A stretch of DNA of 64,000 nucleotides from Clostridium novyi NT (GTDB lineage Bacteria > Bacillota > Clostridia > Clostridiales > Clostridiaceae). Positions 52,538 to 62,349 of this stretch are shown in pieces. The notes beneath the pieces are model-generated. The model saw nothing but the letters and a program-made list of their open reading frames with translations, was not told the DNA's origin and did no database searches. Position numbers and translations under genes: made by a program. Numbering within the stretch: position 1 is the first letter of the stretch; the number at the start of each line of letters is the position of its first letter. Location: assembly GCF_000014125.1 (NCBI RefSeq), contig NC_008593.1, positions 1,984,001 to 2,048,000 on the forward strand, read 5' to 3'.

Positions 52538-52552
52538 ATAATAATATTTAAT

Positions 52553-52629
<77 letters not shown>

Positions 52630-52633
52630 ATAA

Positions 52634-52709
52634 TGGTGGAGATAAAGAGATTCGAACTCTTGACCCCCTGCGTGCAAGGCAGGTGCTCTCCCAACTGAGC
52701 TATACCCCC
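52634..52709 (-). tRNA. tRNA-Ala (anticodon TGC)
   Basis: 5' GGGGGTATAGCTCAGTTGGG, anticodon loop CTTGCAC, encoded CCA. The acceptor stem shows the G3:U70 pair that identifies alanine tRNA. It is 76 bases long and first in the operon. Ile-GAT and Ala-TGC are here rather than in the rRNA spacer. Confidence 0.97.
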
Positions 52710-52872
52710 AAATAATTGCTTATTATGCATTGGACAATCTATATTATAACATATATTTATAATTTGTAAAATAATATATTAACTACATATTTATTAATTA
52801 TTGAAAATTATATTTAATTTTCTTTATTTTTCTTTTAAAATATATAAAATATTATATGTATTTCTTCATTTT

Positions 52873-52902
52873 AAAAAGCAGCTTACTCCTGCTGCTTTTT
52901 TA
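52873..52902 (-). terminator. terminator of the macrodomain gene
   Basis: AAAAAGCAGC and GCTGCTTTTT arms with an eight-base loop; bases 52710-52990 hold nothing else recognisable apart from A+T-rich sequence upstream of the tRNA operon. Confidence 0.65.
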
Positions 52903-52992
52903 CTATAATTCTATTCTTATACAACTTAATATTTTTATATACTTAGATAATCATAAAACTCTATGCTCTTATAATGAATATATTATTTGTTA

Positions 52993-53544
52993 CTATATAT
53001 TTTTTTCTTTTAATATTTCCTTCTCTTCTTGTAAAAATATTTCATACGTTTTATCATCTAAATTACACATAACTATAGTTTTAAGACTTTTAGCACTTGT
53101 TTGTAAAAACTTTATTGAAGTGTTTATTAATATTTTGGCACATTCATCTTTAGGAAATCTAAATATTCCTGAACTTATAGCTGGTATTGATATTGACTTT
53201 AAATTATGTTGTTCTGCTAAACATAATGCACTTAGAACAGCATTTTTAAGCTTTAATTTTTCATCTCCTTCACCCATTCTAGGTCCTACAGCATGAATAA
53301 TATATTTACAAGGCAAATTATATCCCTTAGTTATAACTGCTCCACCAGTTGGAATTATTCCTTCTTTTCTAACTATTTTATTACTTTCTTCTTGTACTTC
53401 ACGTCCACCTTTTTTTACTATAGCAGCAGCAACTCCACCGCCATGCTTCAACATACCATTAGCTGGATTAACTATGGCATCAGAGGATTCATTTGTAATA
53501 TCGCCTTTTTTTATAATGATTTCTTTGTTTTTTACTTTAATCAT
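52993..53544 (-). CDS. macrodomain protein (O-acetyl-ADP-ribose deacetylase type)
   Basis: This 183-residue macrodomain protein has the ADP-ribose-binding motifs DAIVNPANGMLKHGGGVAAAI and ISIPAISSGIFRFP. MacroD-type members hydrolyse O-acetyl-ADP-ribose or remove ADP-ribose from proteins. The ATG at 53544 follows GAGGAG with nine bases; a TTG three codons upstream is the alternative. The C-terminal tail is Lys/Glu-rich. No sirtuin or ADP-ribosyltransferase gene is adjacent. It is monocistronic. Confidence 0.9.
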   Translation of the reverse strand: MIKVKNKEIIIKKGDITNESSDAIVNPANGMLKHGGGVAAAIVKKGGREVQEESNKIVRKEGIIPTGGAVITKGYNLPCKYIIHAVGPRMGEGDEKLKLKNAVLSALCLAEQHNLKSISIPAISSGIFRFPKDECAKILINTSIKFLQTSAKSLKTIVMCNLDDKTYEIFLQEEKEILKEKNI

Positions 53545-53841
53545 AATACTCAACTCCTCTAATACATAAATTTGAATAAAATCTTACCAAAACTAAAACT
53601 TATACTGTACTATAAATAATTCGCTTTTTTTTTTACTTTTCCTTCAAACAATTTTTACAACTTTTAAAAAAGTCTCACTATTTAAAAGCGTATATACTTT
53701 ATACTATCCAACTATTGTCATATATATTAAATTTTTTAATTATTATTCTTATATTAACTTTATCCCCCTAAAGATTAAAGCATATTATTACGATAAAAAA
53801 CAAATACATACTATTTTGTATAATAAAAGGTTGGTGAAATT

Positions 53842-54495
53842 ATGGAAATAAATAATTCTAAAATAGAAGAATTTTTAAAGTTTCAATTAATGACTACTAT
53901 GCTTAAACAAGCTGCCGGAGATTCACCAGCATTTCAAGTAGCAATGGAAAGTTTATTAAATGCTGGTTTAGATAACTATGATGATAATTTTTTAGATAAG
54001 CTCTCCCTTAATGAAGAAGACATGACTAGTCTTGGTTATGCAGCTAAAGAAAGAGTTCAAAATATCAGAAAAGACGTAAAATCTTCTGTAAAATCAGGAA
54101 ATATAACAATTGATAAAGCTGTTGAAAATGCCTCAAGAAAATATGGAATAGACAAAGATCTTATAATGGCAGTTATAAAACAAGAATCAGATTTTAACCC
54201 TAAATGTGTATCTCACGCAGGGGCAATGGGACTTATGCAATTAATGCCTGTAAATTGTGAAGACCTACATGTAAAAAATCCTTATGATATAGAGGAAAAT
54301 ATAGATGGTGGAACTCGTCATTTAAAAGATATGCTAAATAGATACGGTAACAATAAAAAAATGGCATTAGCTGCTTATAACGCTGGATGTGGTACTCTAA
54401 GAAGAAGAGGCGTTAAGGATGAAAGTGGAATATGTAGACTTCCTCTTGAAACAAGGGACTATGTTAAAAAGGTAATGAAATACTACGGAAAATAA
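53842..54495 (+). CDS. lytic transglycosylase, SLT domain
   Basis: This 217-residue protein has a helical N-terminal part (about 1-90) and a C-terminal SLT lysozyme-like domain (about 100-215) with catalytic Glu in [10 protein letters not shown], then [10 protein letters not shown] and MALAAYNAG. It cleaves peptidoglycan to give 1,6-anhydromuramic ends. No signal peptide is evident, so it may be exported by a non-classical route, act in sporulation or flagellar assembly, or need lysis for release. It starts at ATG after GGTTGGTGA. Confidence 0.88.
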   Translation: MEINNSKIEEFLKFQLMTTMLKQAAGDSPAFQVAMESLLNAGLDNYDDNFLDKLSLNEEDMTSLGYAAKERVQNIRKDVKSSVKSGNITIDKAVENASRKYGIDKDLIMAVIKQESDFNPKCVSHAGAMGLMQLMPVNCEDLHVKNPYDIEENIDGGTRHLKDMLNRYGNNKKMALAAYNAGCGTLRRRGVKDESGICRLPLETRDYVKKVMKYYGK

Positions 54496-54514
54496 TTTTT
54501 AATAATTTTAGCTA

Positions 54515-54560
54515 AAATATAGAAGATATTTTAATCTTAAATATCTTCTATATTTTTTTA
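54515..54560 (+). terminator. terminator after the transglycosylase gene
   Basis: AAATATAGAAGATATTT and AAATATCTTCTATATTT arms followed by TTTTT. The arms are palindromic, so it may also serve the convergent gene at 54606. Confidence 0.8.
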
Positions 54561-54605
54561 TTTCTTTTTATATAGCTTGTTTCTTTTTATATTAAAATAT
54601 ATTTT

Positions 54606-55430
54606 TTAATTAAGGAGTCTCATTTTCTTTCTCACTTCTTTTGCTTTACTTGAAGATACAAATCTTAAAAGCTCCTTAATTCTAAGCGGACCATATGGAA
54701 TTTGTTCATCCAATTTTGAATACCTAGCCATGACGCTATTGTAGTTTTCTAGTAAATCAGCTTGTTTTAGATATTCTCCCAAGTTAACATTATTTGATAT
54801 AAAGTCATTGTTGAATATAACCTTTTTTATTGCACTTATACACGCTTCAATATCCCCAACTAAAAGATATCCACAAGCATCACTAGAATACTCTGCCACT
54901 CTACTCCACTTATACATTATTACTTTTAGCCCCATCTGTAAAATCTGTCTTTCATTTGCAATTCCAGCCATTCCTTCATTATAAACATTCTCAATTAATT
55001 TAGGTGCCTTAATGCATTGCTCCATTAATATTTTCCAGTATATATGCTTGCTTTTTATATGAGCTAGTTGAGATCCTATTAAAAATTTCAATTCATTCTT
55101 AGAAAAGTTTTCAACAGTTTTTGCAGATATCTCTATCCATGACCTATTTACCCCTTGAACATGGACATCATAATTAGTCCCTTCATATATGTATACTTCA
55201 GGTTCTTTTATTCCTAAAATACTGCTCATTTCCTGTACCATATTATGAATATAAGGTAATTGTTTATCTGTAACCTTTAGATTTTTTCCAACTAAATCTG
55301 GTCTTATAGATTCTTCTATAAAATTTTCATGATAACTTGCAAATGTATCTTCACAAAATATTGCTTTTTTCATATTTTTTAAACATTCATCTTCTAATTT
55401 ATGTTTATACATATTTTCTTCTATATTCAT
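54606..55430 (-). CDS. M48-like protein with a degenerate zinc site (probable pseudoprotease)
   Basis: This 274-residue protein has the fold signature of M48 (Ste24/HtpX-like) metallopeptidases. The region KNELKFLIGSQLAHIKSKH stands where the family has HELAHI. The first zinc ligand His and catalytic Glu are replaced by Ser120 and Gln121; His124 remains. Downstream AEYSSDACGYLL keeps Glu180, the third zinc ligand position, and Asp184. It should therefore be inactive as a protease. The start ATG 55430 follows AAGGAG. It is second in an operon with a coiled-coil/TPR protein (26-base gap). Confidence 0.72.
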   Translation of the reverse strand: MNIEENMYKHKLEDECLKNMKKAIFCEDTFASYHENFIEESIRPDLVGKNLKVTDKQLPYIHNMVQEMSSILGIKEPEVYIYEGTNYDVHVQGVNRSWIEISAKTVENFSKNELKFLIGSQLAHIKSKHIYWKILMEQCIKAPKLIENVYNEGMAGIANERQILQMGLKVIMYKWSRVAEYSSDACGYLLVGDIEACISAIKKVIFNNDFISNNVNLGEYLKQADLLENYNSVMARYSKLDEQIPYGPLRIKELLRFVSSSKAKEVRKKMRLLN

Positions 55431-55456
55431 AAATATCACTCCTTCCCTTTATACTT

Positions 55457-56431
55457 TTATCCTTGTAACATAGAAACAATAGAGTTTTCTAATGCTTGTT
55501 CTTCATTTTCTCCTAATGCTTCATGAACCTTAGATAAAATCTTATGAATTTCAACTTCTTCTGGCTTATCTTTTAAAGCTTCCATTGCGTATTGCTTAGC
55601 CTCTTCATATCTTTTATTTTCTATTAAAAGTTTTGAGTATATCTGTCTTATGTAGTAATTTTCATATGGTTCTTCTTCTCTTTTGAAATAACTATCAAAA
55701 TTATTTAGAGCATTGTTATAATCTCTATTGGCATAGTCAATTAATCCTTGAAAACAGTATTGAATAAATGGAGTTTTTTCTTTAATTTCTTCTGCAAATT
55801 TTAAACATTCATCTAATGAATAACTTAAAGTCATTAAACACAATCTTTCATTTTTCTTATTTTGAATTTCTTTATTTTTGTTGTTTATGCTTTCTTCGTT
55901 GGCTCTTATATCCATTGTACTTACATCTACTTTTACTTTTTCATTTATTATTTTTTCTTCTAGTTTTTTTATAGATTGAACTACATTGGATATATCTTCT
56001 TTAATATCTTCTTTATCTTCATCATCAAGTTCATTTGAATTCAACTTTACTTTTAATTTATTTTCTTCATTGCGCATTTTTTGTAGTGATACTTCTTTTG
56101 ATAATATTTCTTCACTTATTGACTTTATACTTTCTCTTAATTGAATATTATTTTTATTGATTGTATTGATTTCTTCTTTGATTTCTTTTATATCTACATC
56201 AATATCCTCAATTTTCTTAATATTTAAATTATAATTATAAAAATCATTTTCAAATTCTGCACTAGTAACTTGTTTTGATATTTTATCAATAGATTTTCTA
56301 TAGTTGTCCAAAGTAAAATTTACAGCTTTAGTAAGCACTCCCAATTCTGTGTTATCTATTTTTTCAGTATTTTGTATTTCATCTTCGTGTTTTCTTAAAA
56401 CCATTTTCTTTATCGAATTAAAAAACTTCAT
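55457..56431 (-). CDS. coiled-coil protein with C-terminal TPR-like repeats
   Basis: This 324-residue protein has no signal peptide. Residues about 75-200 are a long, highly charged coiled coil, with Lys/Glu/Ile heptads. The C-terminal part (about 205-320) has helical pairs such as ALNNFDSYFKREEEPYENYY and RYEEAKQYAMEALKDKPEEVE, typical of tetratricopeptide repeats. It looks like a scaffold. The next gene encodes the inactive M48-like protein, so the two may form a complex. No family is recognised. Confidence 0.72.
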   Translation of the reverse strand: MKFFNSIKKMVLRKHEDEIQNTEKIDNTELGVLTKAVNFTLDNYRKSIDKISKQVTSAEFENDFYNYNLNIKKIEDIDVDIKEIKEEINTINKNNIQLRESIKSISEEILSKEVSLQKMRNEENKLKVKLNSNELDDEDKEDIKEDISNVVQSIKKLEEKIINEKVKVDVSTMDIRANEESINNKNKEIQNKKNERLCLMTLSYSLDECLKFAEEIKEKTPFIQYCFQGLIDYANRDYNNALNNFDSYFKREEEPYENYYIRQIYSKLLIENKRYEEAKQYAMEALKDKPEEVEIHKILSKVHEALGENEEQALENSIVSMLQG

Positions 56432-56526
56432 GACTATTCTCCTTTACTTTAAAATGTATTCTCACTTTTATTATAAGATAAATTTCGGTATTATTGAATG
56501 TTTTTTCTATTTTTTATGAAATTTAT

Positions 56527-56557
56527 AAAAAAAGGAGCTGATTTTCAGCTCCTTTTT
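56527..56557 (-). terminator. terminator of the zinc-ribbon gene
   Basis: AAAAGGAGCTGA and TCAGCTCCTTTT arms with a T-run, just after the stop codon. Confidence 0.82.
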
Positions 56558-56570
56558 AGTCTACTTTGAA

Positions 56571-56738
56571 TTATCTATTGAAGTTTCTGTTATTTCTTTG
56601 TTGTTTTCTTTTTTGTCTACATTCTGGGCATCTTACTGGATTATTTTCGAATCCTTTTTCTTTGTAAAATTCTTGTTCTCCTTTAGTGAATACAAATTCA
56701 CTTCCACAATCTTTACATACTATAGTCTTATCTTCCAT
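56571..56738 (-). CDS. small zinc-ribbon protein, 55 residues
   Basis: Starts at ATG 56738 after GAGGAG. Two Cys pairs (VCKDCGSEF and RCPECRQKR) form a treble-clef or ribbon zinc site. A basic tail rich in Lys, Gln, Arg and Asn follows (KRKQQRNNRNFNR). It resembles the zinc-trcl type of probable zinc-ribbon proteins in clostridia. RNA or ribosome binding would fit the tail but is a guess. Confidence 0.78.
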   Translation of the reverse strand: MEDKTIVCKDCGSEFVFTKGEQEFYKEKGFENNPVRCPECRQKRKQQRNNRNFNR

Positions 56739-56891
56739 TTTAAACTCTCCTCTTTTAAATGGCGACTTTTTATCACATCAATAGATTCATCAAACTTTCA
56801 TTCGAAAATATGTCCATGACACCAATATCGCTCTATTATATTTTATCTTACTAGTCTAACACACTAATGTATATTATTCAACTAAATTTTT

Positions 56892-58208
56892 CTATCTCTT
56901 AGATCTTCTATAGCCTGCTGCTTGTGCTTCGGCTTCTGTATTAAACCATGCTTCTGGATTTGTTTTATTATAAAATGCGCCTCCTGGAACATGATATATT
57001 TTTTCACCCTTGCTGTTTATATTACCTTTTATTTTTCCTTGTCCACTTACTTGTTTAACCACAGTTTTCTTTGATGTATTATTTACTGTTTTTTTAGCCA
57101 CAGTTGTTTTTCCTGTATTGTTATCTTTTTTATATGTTGTTCCTTTGTTAATGTTACCAACGTTATTTGTTAAGTTGTTATTTGCATTCTTTTGTATTAC
57201 AGGTGTTGGTGTTTCACTAGAAGCTGATTTTCCTTTGTTATTATCACTGTAGTTATAGCTTCCTGATTTAACATTAAAACCAATTTCTTTTCCATTGCTT
57301 GTAGCAACTATTGTACCAGCTTCATCTGTTCTATAAACTGGTATGTTTCTTGATTTTAATTTATCCATTGTAGCTTTATGTGGATGTCCATAGTCATTTC
57401 CTTTTTCACAAGATATAACTGCATATTTAGGAGAAACTTTATCTAAAAATGCATCTGTAGAAGATGTTCTACTTCCATGATGTCCAATCTTTAATACATC
57501 TGCTTTAATGTCATATCCACCTTGTAGTATTTCTGATTCAGAAAGTGCTTCTGCATCTCCAGTGAATAGGAAACTTGTTTTTCCATATGTTAATTTGATT
57601 ACAATTGAATAATCATTTACGCTTTCATAATCTTTATTAGCTTTAGGTGCAACTATTGTGCATGATGCATCTCCTAGTTTAAATGTATCTCCTGGCTTTG
57701 GTAATGTAATTTTCATACCCTTATTTTTTATAGCTGTTATAACATCTTTGTATGTTTTTGTGTTATTCATCTTACTTGGCATGTATATCTTTCCTATGTT
57801 AAAAGCATTTATTACATTATCAAGTCCACCTATGTGATCTTCGTGTGGATGTGTTCCAACTACATAATCTAATTTTTTTATTCCCATCTTTTTTAAGTAA
57901 TCAACTACCATAGTGCCGTCAGCATTATTTCCACCATCAATTAACATGCTATGGTCTTTTTCTGTAATAAGTATACTGTCAGCCTGTCCTACATTTATAA
58001 AATGTACTTTTAAATCACCTTTGATATCTTTAGGATTTACACTTGTTGATTCATTAGCTGATTTTTTTAATGCTAATGATGAACTATTTTTTGAATTCTT
58101 ACCTTTTGAAGCATTATTTCCAGTGCTACTACTTCCACTACATGCTGTAAATATCATCATTATAGAAATGATAATACCTAGAAATAACCCTTTGTTAAAT
58201 TTCTTCAT
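56892..58208 (-). CDS. ComEC/Rec2-like metallo-beta-lactamase-fold lipoprotein
   Basis: This 438-residue protein has an N-terminal signal with a lipobox-like MIFTACS (Cys at about 23), followed by a Ser/Asn-rich linker. A metallo-beta-lactamase domain (about 65-320) has GTHPHEDHIGG, FLFTGDAE and IGHHGSRTSS. These match the C-terminal hydrolase domain of ComEC. A Thr/Asn/Lys-rich linker leads to a small C-terminal domain (KIYHVPGGAFYNKTNPEAWF) also known from secreted nucleases. It probably acts on DNA or nucleotides at the cell surface. Confidence 0.85.
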   Translation of the reverse strand: MKKFNKGLFLGIIISIMMIFTACSGSSSTGNNASKGKNSKNSSSLALKKSANESTSVNPKDIKGDLKVHFINVGQADSILITEKDHSMLIDGGNNADGTMVVDYLKKMGIKKLDYVVGTHPHEDHIGGLDNVINAFNIGKIYMPSKMNNTKTYKDVITAIKNKGMKITLPKPGDTFKLGDASCTIVAPKANKDYESVNDYSIVIKLTYGKTSFLFTGDAEALSESEILQGGYDIKADVLKIGHHGSRTSSTDAFLDKVSPKYAVISCEKGNDYGHPHKATMDKLKSRNIPVYRTDEAGTIVATSNGKEIGFNVKSGSYNYSDNNKGKSASSETPTPVIQKNANNNLTNNVGNINKGTTYKKDNNTGKTTVAKKTVNNTSKKTVVKQVSGQGKIKGNINSKGEKIYHVPGGAFYNKTNPEAWFNTEAEAQAAGYRRSKR

Positions 58209-58238
58209 ATTCTTTCCTCCTATTGTTAAATATTAATA

Positions 58239-58979
58239 TTATAAATATCCTCCATCTACAGTTATTACTTGAGATGTTATATACTTAGAATCATCGCTAG
58301 CTAAAAAAACAGCCATTTTCCCTATATCACTTCCAGAACCAAATTCCATCATAGGTATATCTTCCTCTAAGGCTTTTCTTTCTTCTTTACTCATCCACTT
58401 ATTCATTTCTGTATCAATAACTCCGGGTTCTATTGCATTTACTCTTATACCGCATGATGCAACTTCTTTTCCAAGCGCTTTTGTAAATGAGTTTATACCA
58501 CCTTTTGATGCAGAATATATAACTTCACAAGAGGCTCCAACTCCACCCCATATAGATGATATATTTATAATGCTTCCACTTTTATTTTTAATCATGTACT
58601 TTATAGCATTATGACATGTATTAAAAACTCCTTTTAAATTTGTATCCATCATAGAGTCAAAATCTTCTTCTGTCATATCCATAAATAGTCCTACTTTAGA
58701 TATTCCTGCATTATTGACTAAAACATCTATTTTTCCAAATTTATTTACAACATAATCTATCATTTCCCTGGAAAAACTGTAACTACTAACATCACCTTTT
58801 ATAGAGTCTCCATATCCACCATTCTCTTTTATTTCTTTTAAAGTTTCTTCTGCTGCTTTATCATTATTTTTATAGTTTATGATTACAGAAGCTCCTTTTT
58901 TAGCAAATTCTAAAGCTATTGCTTTTCCTATTCCTCTGCTTCCTCCTGTAATTAAAACACTTTTACCTACAAAGTTCAT
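58239..58979 (-). CDS. short-chain dehydrogenase/reductase (FabG/YmfI-like)
   Basis: This 246-residue SDR has the NAD(P) motif TGGSRGIGKAIA and NNAG, catalytic Ser in ISSIWGGVGASCEV, and YSASKGG. It resembles both FabG and the YmfI type, which reduces 5-aminopentanonyl groups on elongation factor P; the GVGASCEV segment favours the latter. No fatty-acid or efp gene is adjacent. The gene precedes the lipoprotein gene by about 30 bases and may be co-transcribed with it. Confidence 0.82.
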   Translation of the reverse strand: MNFVGKSVLITGGSRGIGKAIALEFAKKGASVIINYKNNDKAAEETLKEIKENGGYGDSIKGDVSSYSFSREMIDYVVNKFGKIDVLVNNAGISKVGLFMDMTEEDFDSMMDTNLKGVFNTCHNAIKYMIKNKSGSIINISSIWGGVGASCEVIYSASKGGINSFTKALGKEVASCGIRVNAIEPGVIDTEMNKWMSKEERKALEEDIPMMEFGSGSDIGKMAVFLASDDSKYITSQVITVDGGYL

Positions 58980-59008
58980 ATGATTACCACCTTAGTTTTT
59001 TAATACTT

Positions 59009-59530
59009 TTATTTTTCTATTCCCACTCTTGCTTCTACACCTTTTTTATAATAGTGCTTTACTTCCTTCATTTCTGTAACTAAATCTGCTAGGTTTATTA
59101 ATTCTTCTCTTGCATATCTTCCCGTAATTATTACTTCTATTTTTTCATTTTTATTTTTTAAAATATCAATTACTTCCTCTAATGACACAAGATTATAGTA
59201 AATAGCTATATTTAATTCATCAAGTACAACAATATCATACTCTTCGCTTTTTAATATATTTTCTATTTCTTTTAATCCCTCTTTTGCTATATCTATATCC
59301 TCTTGTGATGGTTTATTGAATATAAAACAATCTCTTCCGTACTGTTTCATTTTAAATCCAGGTAAATATTTAATAGCATCAAGCTCACTATACTTCATAC
59401 CTTTAACAAATTGACCAAAGAAAACTTTTTGGCCTGCACATACCGCTCTAAGTGAAAGCCCTAATGCACATGTAGTTTTTCCTTTACCATTTCCAGTATA
59501 TATTTGTATATATCCTTTGTTATTTTCCAC
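59009..59530 (-). CDS. cobO: cob(I)yrinic acid a,c-diamide adenosyltransferase (CobO/BtuR type)
   Basis: This 173-residue protein has an N-terminal P-loop YTGNGKGKTTCALG, then FVKGMKYSEL and VVLDELN, and the family ITGRYAREELINLADLVTEM. It adenosylates the corrin cobalt in B12 synthesis or salvage. I chose GTG 59530, nine bases after GGAGA, over GTG 59539, which abuts it. It lies 30 bases upstream of the SDR gene. No other cobalamin genes are in the window. Confidence 0.9.
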   Translation of the reverse strand: MENNKGYIQIYTGNGKGKTTCALGLSLRAVCAGQKVFFGQFVKGMKYSELDAIKYLPGFKMKQYGRDCFIFNKPSQEDIDIAKEGLKEIENILKSEEYDIVVLDELNIAIYYNLVSLEEVIDILKNKNEKIEVIITGRYAREELINLADLVTEMKEVKHYYKKGVEARVGIEK

Positions 59531-59612
59531 AATATACACTCTCCTATATTAATATATATTATATATTTTAATTTAAATATAAAACACTATTCTCCACTTT
59601 CATATTATATAC

Positions 59613-59655
59613 GAAAAAAAGTCGTAAGTTTAGATTTATATTCTATACTTACGAC
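59613..59655 (-). terminator. terminator after trmB
   Basis: GTCGTAAGT (59621-59629) and ACTTACGAC (59647-59655) with a T-run on the minus strand, ten bases after the stop codon. Confidence 0.82.
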
Positions 59656-59665
59656 CAAATATTTA

Positions 59666-60310
59666 TTATTTTAACTTAGCTATTAAAAATTTACTCTTGA
59701 TTCCTTTTTCTTTAAATTTAGTTTCATATTCAGTCATTAAGTTTTCATCTGCATAATCACTGTTATGTAAGTCGTATGTTTTGTATAATAGTTCAAAACC
59801 ACTTTCCTCAAAGTAAACTAAAGAATCATTGAATAAGTCTAAATCATCTGTTTTAAAATGAATTTCTGTACCTGGCTTTATGAATTTCTTGTACTCAGTT
59901 AAAAATCTTGTATGAGTAAGTCTTCTTTTATTATGTCTATCCTTTGGCCAAGGGTTACAGAAGTTTATATATATTCTACTGATTTCATTTTCATCAAATA
60001 TTTCTGCTATCATTCCTATATTCATTGCAACAAGTCTTACGTTTTCAAGTTCTGCATCTACTATATTTTTAAGTGCATATACTAAAACTTCATCTTTAAG
60101 GTCTATGGAAATTAGGTTTTTGTCATTAAATTTACTTGCAGCTTGCACAGCAAATCCACCTCTACCACAACCAAGCTCTAAATATATATCATTATTATTT
60201 TTAAATTCATCTTTCCAATTTCCCTTTAGTTCTCTAGCTTCATCAAGAGACTTAAAAATAGGACTTGCTTCTAATTCTGGTCTTGCCCACCACTTTTTTC
60301 TTAGTCTCAT
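59666..60310 (-). CDS. trmB: tRNA (guanine-N7-)-methyltransferase
   Basis: This 214-residue SAM-dependent enzyme makes m7G46 in tRNA. It starts [17 protein letters not shown], has the SAM motif [11 protein letters not shown], and the family segment [21 protein letters not shown]. It is full length. Its ATG lies 30 bases after the stop of the M50 peptidase gene, so the two are probably co-transcribed. Confidence 0.96.
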   Translation of the reverse strand: MRLRKKWWARPELEASPIFKSLDEARELKGNWKDEFKNNNDIYLELGCGRGGFAVQAASKFNDKNLISIDLKDEVLVYALKNIVDAELENVRLVAMNIGMIAEIFDENEISRIYINFCNPWPKDRHNKRRLTHTRFLTEYKKFIKPGTEIHFKTDDLDLFNDSLVYFEESGFELLYKTYDLHNSDYADENLMTEYETKFKEKGIKSKFLIAKLK

Positions 60311-60340
60311 AACTTTCCTCCTTAAAATGTGTATAGTTAA

Positions 60341-61015
60341 TTATTGTATACCTGAAATTGCATATGTTATTTTCATAAATAAATCTGTAAGTTTTTCAGC
60401 TGGAACATCTAAAATAAAATTAATAATAGAACCACCTAATCCTGGAATAGGTATTAAAAGAACTAATAAAATCATGTATCTATATGTGTATAACTTCTCC
60501 TCAATCTCATAAAAAAATTTAGGAAATAAATCTCTTAACACATGAAACCCGTCAAATCCAGGGATAGGTAATAAATTTAAGAATACTAATAAACAATTAG
60601 TTTCAATAACGTAAATAATCATACTTATAATTATTACCATTGAATCCGATTTATTATTAATACTTATTAACCCCGCTAAGATTATTGATGCTAATAATGC
60701 TGCAACTAAATTTCCTATTACTCCAGCTATAGACACCTTTAAATCATCTTTATAATAGTTTTTAAATGCTCTAGGATTAGTTTCAACTGGTTTTGCCCAA
60801 CCAAAATTTAAAAATAAAAGCATTAAAAACCCTATAATATCTATATGCACAAGCGGATTTAAGGAAAGTCGTCCTTGATGCTTTGGAGTATCATCTCCTA
60901 ACTTATAAGCTACCAATGCATGAGCATATTCATGAAACGTAAAGGCTATTAATATTGACGGTATCATTAATATTATGTTTAATACCGATTGTAAAAAACT
61001 TTGACCACTAAACAT
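60341..61015 (-). CDS. site-2-protease-type M50 membrane metallopeptidase
   Basis: This 224-residue membrane protease has zinc motif FHEYAHALVAYKLGD in the first helix region, GRLSLNPLVHIDIIG, and a second-ligand motif NLLPIPGFDGFHVLRD. It has about six membrane segments and no PDZ or CBS domain, matching the small Rv-type/YwhC-like family. Its target is unknown; such enzymes cleave membrane-embedded regulators. It is first in an operon with trmB. Confidence 0.9.
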   Translation of the reverse strand: MFSGQSFLQSVLNIILMIPSILIAFTFHEYAHALVAYKLGDDTPKHQGRLSLNPLVHIDIIGFLMLLFLNFGWAKPVETNPRAFKNYYKDDLKVSIAGVIGNLVAALLASIILAGLISINNKSDSMVIIISMIIYVIETNCLLVFLNLLPIPGFDGFHVLRDLFPKFFYEIEEKLYTYRYMILLVLLIPIPGLGGSIINFILDVPAEKLTDLFMKITYAISGIQ

Positions 61016-61082
61016 TAATTTTCTCCTATCTTTATAATATTTTTTTATTATATCAAAATATTAATTATTTTAACAACATATC

Positions 61083-61118
61083 AAAAAATCTCCGACTTTA
61101 ATTTTCGGAGATTTTTTT
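61083..61118 (-). terminator. terminator after the propeller-like envelope gene
   Basis: AAAAAATCTCCGA and TCGGAGATTTTTT arms, directly after the stop codon at 61120. Confidence 0.85.
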
Positions 61119-61119
61119 C

Positions 61120-62337
61120 TTATTTTAATAAAGTTTCTACTAATTTTCCATCACTAATTGAAGCTATACCACCATCATACATCTGAAGGAATGTTCCTTT
61201 ATATTTAATTTCTGTATTGGAACCTAATTCTATAACAATACCCTTTAAGTTATCATTAATATATATTTTTCCTTCTCTTGATATAAATATATCCTTCTTG
61301 TCCACACTTTTATCTAAGGCTATTCTATCCCATTTATAAGATATATTTTCTCTCATCTTAGGTTTACTTTCTTTTACTGATTCTCTTTTCTTTGATGTAC
61401 TAGTATTTTTATTTTTTCCTTTGTGTTTTGTTTCCCCACTTTTTTCTTTGTCTCTGTCAGTATCTTTACGCTTCATTGCCAAAAGTGGTTTCTCCATAAC
61501 TCCACGATAAATATTTTTTATTTTAAAGGTTTCTTGTTCCGAACTTGTTTCAATTTCACCTACATAAATAATATCATTATCGTCCACATCAACAAGACAA
61601 ACCTTATCTACTCCATCAACTTTTATAGGATTTTGGCATCCCGTAATATATACCTTGTTTTGATTTACAGATTCATAAGCAATACTGTCATCATTAGGTA
61701 TTATTTTTATATCTCCAATCATATCAATTTTTGTTTCTACTTTATTTAGTTTTTGCATGATATTTATTTTATGAAGCTCGCTCTTTCCACCTGCTAATCC
61801 TGATTTTATATATATCATATTCGTAAATGGAGATAATTCTATGTCTTTAACTTCCGTTCCTCTTGGAGCTGTAAAACATGTTTCTTCTCCATTTTTATTT
61901 TGTAACTTTTCTTTTTCACCTTTTTCAGCATCATAAGAATAGAATATAAACTTAGATTTTTCCTCTGATTTCTTACTTGCTGCTATAAGCAATATATTTC
62001 TGTCAGGAGCCCATTTATAAAATGACATATGAAGCCCTTGTTGTAATTCTATATTTTCTTCATCGCCACTATAAGTATCAACTATCTTTAATCTGTCATT
62101 TTCAATATAAGCTAAATATTGCCCATCACAAGATAAAGCTTTTCTTTCAGCATTTTCTGGTACTTCTATATTTATATCACTTTTTCTATTTTTCTTATTG
62201 TCTTCTACTTTTGTAGATACAATTTTGCTACTTACATTTTCTGTGGAAAATAAATATGTATCAACATAATATAATACAGCTATTTGCACTCCTAAAGATA
62301 CACAAATCCATGCAATTATTCTTTTTACTGATTTCAT
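61120..62337 (-). CDS. hypothetical membrane-anchored protein with beta-propeller-like repeats
   Basis: This 405-residue protein has an N-terminal membrane anchor (about 8-28). Repeated beta-rich segments follow, such as ALSCDGQYLAYIENDRLKIVD, SFYKWAPDRNILLIA and IELSPFTNMIYIKSG, which resemble dipeptidyl-peptidase or WD-type propeller blades. A Lys/Glu/Ser-rich segment (about 290-325) interrupts them, and a final blade region ends the protein. It is probably extracellular. It follows the phosphodiester glycosidase gene by 12 bases and may work with it. No enzymatic motif is visible. Confidence 0.65.
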   Translation of the reverse strand: MKSVKRIIAWICVSLGVQIAVLYYVDTYLFSTENVSSKIVSTKVEDNKKNRKSDINIEVPENAERKALSCDGQYLAYIENDRLKIVDTYSGDEENIELQQGLHMSFYKWAPDRNILLIAASKKSEEKSKFIFYSYDAEKGEKEKLQNKNGEETCFTAPRGTEVKDIELSPFTNMIYIKSGLAGGKSELHKINIMQKLNKVETKIDMIGDIKIIPNDDSIAYESVNQNKVYITGCQNPIKVDGVDKVCLVDVDDNDIIYVGEIETSSEQETFKIKNIYRGVMEKPLLAMKRKDTDRDKEKSGETKHKGKNKNTSTSKKRESVKESKPKMRENISYKWDRIALDKSVDKKDIFISREGKIYINDNLKGIVIELGSNTEIKYKGTFLQMYDGGIASISDGKLVETLLK

Positions 62338-62349
62338 AATTTCTCTCCT

